Positions 6,376 to 7,900 of a DNA stretch of 7,900 bases are shown here, piece by piece. Each line of letters begins with the position of its first letter. Position 1 is the stretch's first letter. The position numbers and the translations under genes were made by a program. The notes below the pieces were generated by a model. It was not told the origin of the DNA. It saw only the letters and a program-made list of their open reading frames with translations, and made no database searches. Source of the stretch: DATGIQ01 sp035295665 (GTDB lineage Bacteria; Planctomycetota; Planctomycetia; Gemmatales; Gemmataceae); assembly GCA_035295665.1 (NCBI GenBank), contig DATGIQ010000314.1, positions 1-7,900 of the forward strand, given 5' to 3'.

Positions 6376-7900
6376 ATGAACTTACAGCTTGGCAGGACGC
6401 GTATTTTCGCGGCAGTTCTGCTTTCGATCTTCGGGGCCGTTTCGGCGAGCGCTCAGAAAACCACTCCAGTAGTTCTGATCTCCGTTCAACCGAATCCGGT
6501 CGTTAACGGCTCCAATGTTACGATCTCCGTGACCGTAAAGCCCGCGACTGGAGTCGCAGCGCCGGCCTTGCCGAGCGGCCAGGTTACGATCAACGCCACA
6601 GCGTCCTGTGCGGCCAATGTACAACTCGGCGTGGTTACTCTGGATTCGAGCGGCAACGGGCAACTCATGGTTTCGACTTGGCCCTGTGCCGGAGCCTTCA
6701 CGGTCGTCGCAAGCTATGCCGGGGACGCCAATTTTTTGACGGCGAACTCGGCGGCTCTCATTGTAACGGTTCTGTCGCAGTACACGCAGACCACTACGAC
6801 CCTCGCGTCATCCCAAAACCCTTCCACCGTGGGCCAATCCGTCACGCTCAGCGCCACCCTGACTTACACATTCACGCTTCTGACGCGCCCCTCTGGAACT
6901 ATCACCTTCACCGACACGAATACCAACACAGTACTGGGAAGCGCGGCCGTAGCAACCGGATCGGGCACCCATACGGTGACCGGGGCTTTCATCACGATAT
7001 CCAACTTGGCTCCCGGCTCGTATTCCGTCCAAGCGAGCTACTCCGGCGATAACATTTATGCCGGCAGCACTTCATCGATCGTGATCCAGGTGGTCCAGCA
7101 GTCGGCGCCTTCTGTTACCACCACGGCGCTCACTGTCTCCGCGGGCCAGGTGACACAAAGCACATCAGTCACGTTCACGGCCACCGTAACCTCTAAGGCG
7201 GGAGACATTCCCACTGGCCCGGTCACATTCACGTCGGACGGCGCGACCACTCTGGGCGTGGTCAACCTCGATTCGACGGGCACGGCGACTCTGAGCATCT
7301 CCACCCTGGCGATCGGCACGCATCAGATCGTCGCGGCTTACGGCGGCAGCAGCACCGACGGTGCCAGTAGTTCATCTCCTGTGAGCGTGACGGTAACGAC
7401 TCCTCCCCCGGCACCAACCACCACAACTTTGACGTCCTCGGCAAATCCGGTGACGGCCGGCACGGCCATCACGTTAACGGCAACTGTGACGTCGGCTGCT
7501 CCCGGCACGCCAACCGGCTCGGTTGAGTTCTTCGACGGCCCCACGCTCCTCGCCACAGCCGCGGTCGATCAGACCGGCACTGCCGTGCTGACGGGTGTTT
7601 CCTTGCCTGTCGGAGTCCATCAGCTTTCCGCAATCTACAGCGGGGATTCCACTTTCGCCGGCAGCCAGGGGACCGGCACGGAAACCGTGAACGCGCCTCC
7701 ACCTGCCAGTCCTACCACCACATCGATCAGTTCCTCGGCGAACCCGTCGGTCTTCGGCCAAACGATCACCTTCAGCGCCAGTGTCAGCGTCTCGACCGGG
7801 GTCGCGACGGGTTCCGTGACTTTCACCATCGGCAGCACCTCTACCCAAGTCCCGCTCGACAACACGGGAACCGCCACTCTCACCACCGCCGCTCTTCCCG
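6376..7900 (+). CDS. Secreted bacterial Ig-like domain repeat protein (3' partial)
   Basis: ATG 6376 opens a frame that runs without a stop to the window end: 508 whole codons plus one base. Residues 1-26 are a signal peptide (LGRTR, a hydrophobic core, then cleavage SASA before Q27). At least five tandem beta-sandwich domains follow, about 100 residues each: 31-134, 137-240, 246-341, 347-439 and 446 onward (cut). Repeated landmarks are a T-T-T-x-L-T-S-S-x-N-P opening, a G-Q-S-V-T-L-S-A-T strand, P-T-G-x-V-T-F, a D-x-x-G-x-A-T-L turn and a closing Y-S-G-D-x-x-F-A-G-S. These are hallmarks of bacterial Ig-like domain 3 (Big_3/Big_3_5) repeats of cell-surface proteins. Proline-rich linkers (TTPPPAP, NAPPPASP) join the later domains. 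Domains 1 and 2 are the most divergent; domain 1 has the only two cysteines (C78, C104). Such proteins usually act as stalks or adhesins. No functional head domain is visible before the edge. Confidence 0.9.
   Translation, partial: MNLQLGRTRIFAAVLLSIFGAVSASAQKTTPVVLISVQPNPVVNGSNVTISVTVKPATGVAAPALPSGQVTINATASCAANVQLGVVTLDSSGNGQLMVSTWPCAGAFTVVASYAGDANFLTANSAALIVTVLSQYTQTTTTLASSQNPSTVGQSVTLSATLTYTFTLLTRPSGTITFTDTNTNTVLGSAAVATGSGTHTVTGAFITISNLAPGSYSVQASYSGDNIYAGSTSSIVIQVVQQSAPSVTTTALTVSAGQVTQSTSVTFTATVTSKAGDIPTGPVTFTSDGATTLGVVNLDSTGTATLSISTLAIGTHQIVAAYGGSSTDGASSSSPVSVTVTTPPPAPTTTTLTSSANPVTAGTAITLTATVTSAAPGTPTGSVEFFDGPTLLATAAVDQTGTAVLTGVSLPVGVHQLSAIYSGDSTFAGSQGTGTETVNAPPPASPTTTSISSSANPSVFGQTITFSASVSVSTGVATGSVTFTIGSTSTQVPLDNTGTATLTTAALP
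6466..7900 (+). repeat. Tandem Ig-like domain array, about 300-base period
   Basis: The closing Tyr of the Y-x-G-D signature occurs at residues 114, 222, 322 and 421 of the Ig gene, so the spacing is 108, 100 and 99 residues (324, 300 and 297 bases). The later domains are more regular in length and closer to consensus than the first two. This could mean more recent amplification toward the right edge, or relaxed constraint at the N-terminus. The array continues beyond the window. Confidence 0.85.

Noticed and set aside
6382..7886. Several minus-strand frames of 60-124 residues opposite the Ig-repeat gene, some of which look alike.
   Set aside because: Their mutual likeness is the antisense image of the tandem Ig repeats. 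The plus frame has a signal peptide and domain periodicity; these have neither.

Overview
This is a GC-rich bacterial window with five co-directional plus-strand protein genes. The first is cut by the left edge and the last by the right edge. No RNA genes, mobile elements or CRISPR arrays were seen. The four genes whose start is visible all encode proteins with an N-terminal export signal or membrane segment, and the first gene looks extracellular from its domains. The mix of long Ig-like-repeat proteins, a beta-helix protein ending in a choice-of-anchor-Q-like motif, a LolA-like protein and a conserved unknown protein resembles gene neighbourhoods of soil Acidobacteriota (Solibacter/Bryobacter-type). 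That assignment rests on family knowledge and style only; no taxonomic marker is present.

Layout. (1) 1-3885: end of a very large secreted protein. It has eight glycine-rich repeats of about 39 residues, then an IPT/TIG-like domain, then a right-handed parallel beta-helix with a choice-of-anchor-Q-like C-terminus. (2) 3953-4465: a 170-residue exported or membrane-tethered protein of unknown function. (3) 4556-5464: a 302-residue periplasmic protein with LolA/LolB-like features. (4) 5554-6291: a 245-residue secreted protein with four cysteines in the mature part and no recognised family. (5) 6376 to the window end: a signal peptide followed by at least five tandem Ig-like domains, still open at the right edge. 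The intergenic gaps are 67, 90, 89 and 84 bases. They hold Shine-Dalgarno sequences, one GC-rich hairpin and no convincing promoter.

How the genes may work together (inference). Same orientation, modest gaps and universal export suggest a transcription unit for cell-surface or extracellular proteins. Genes 1 and 5 would be large repetitive adhesin- or matrix-like structural proteins, gene 4 a smaller disulfide-bonded secreted partner, and genes 2 and 3 periplasmic accessory factors. No enzyme active site could be identified in any of the five.

The most notable structural signals are a hidden higher-order repeat in gene 1 (repeats 1-3 recur as repeats 6-8 at a constant offset of exactly 582 bases) and the arrangement of its 20 cysteines as ten successive sequence-local pairs.
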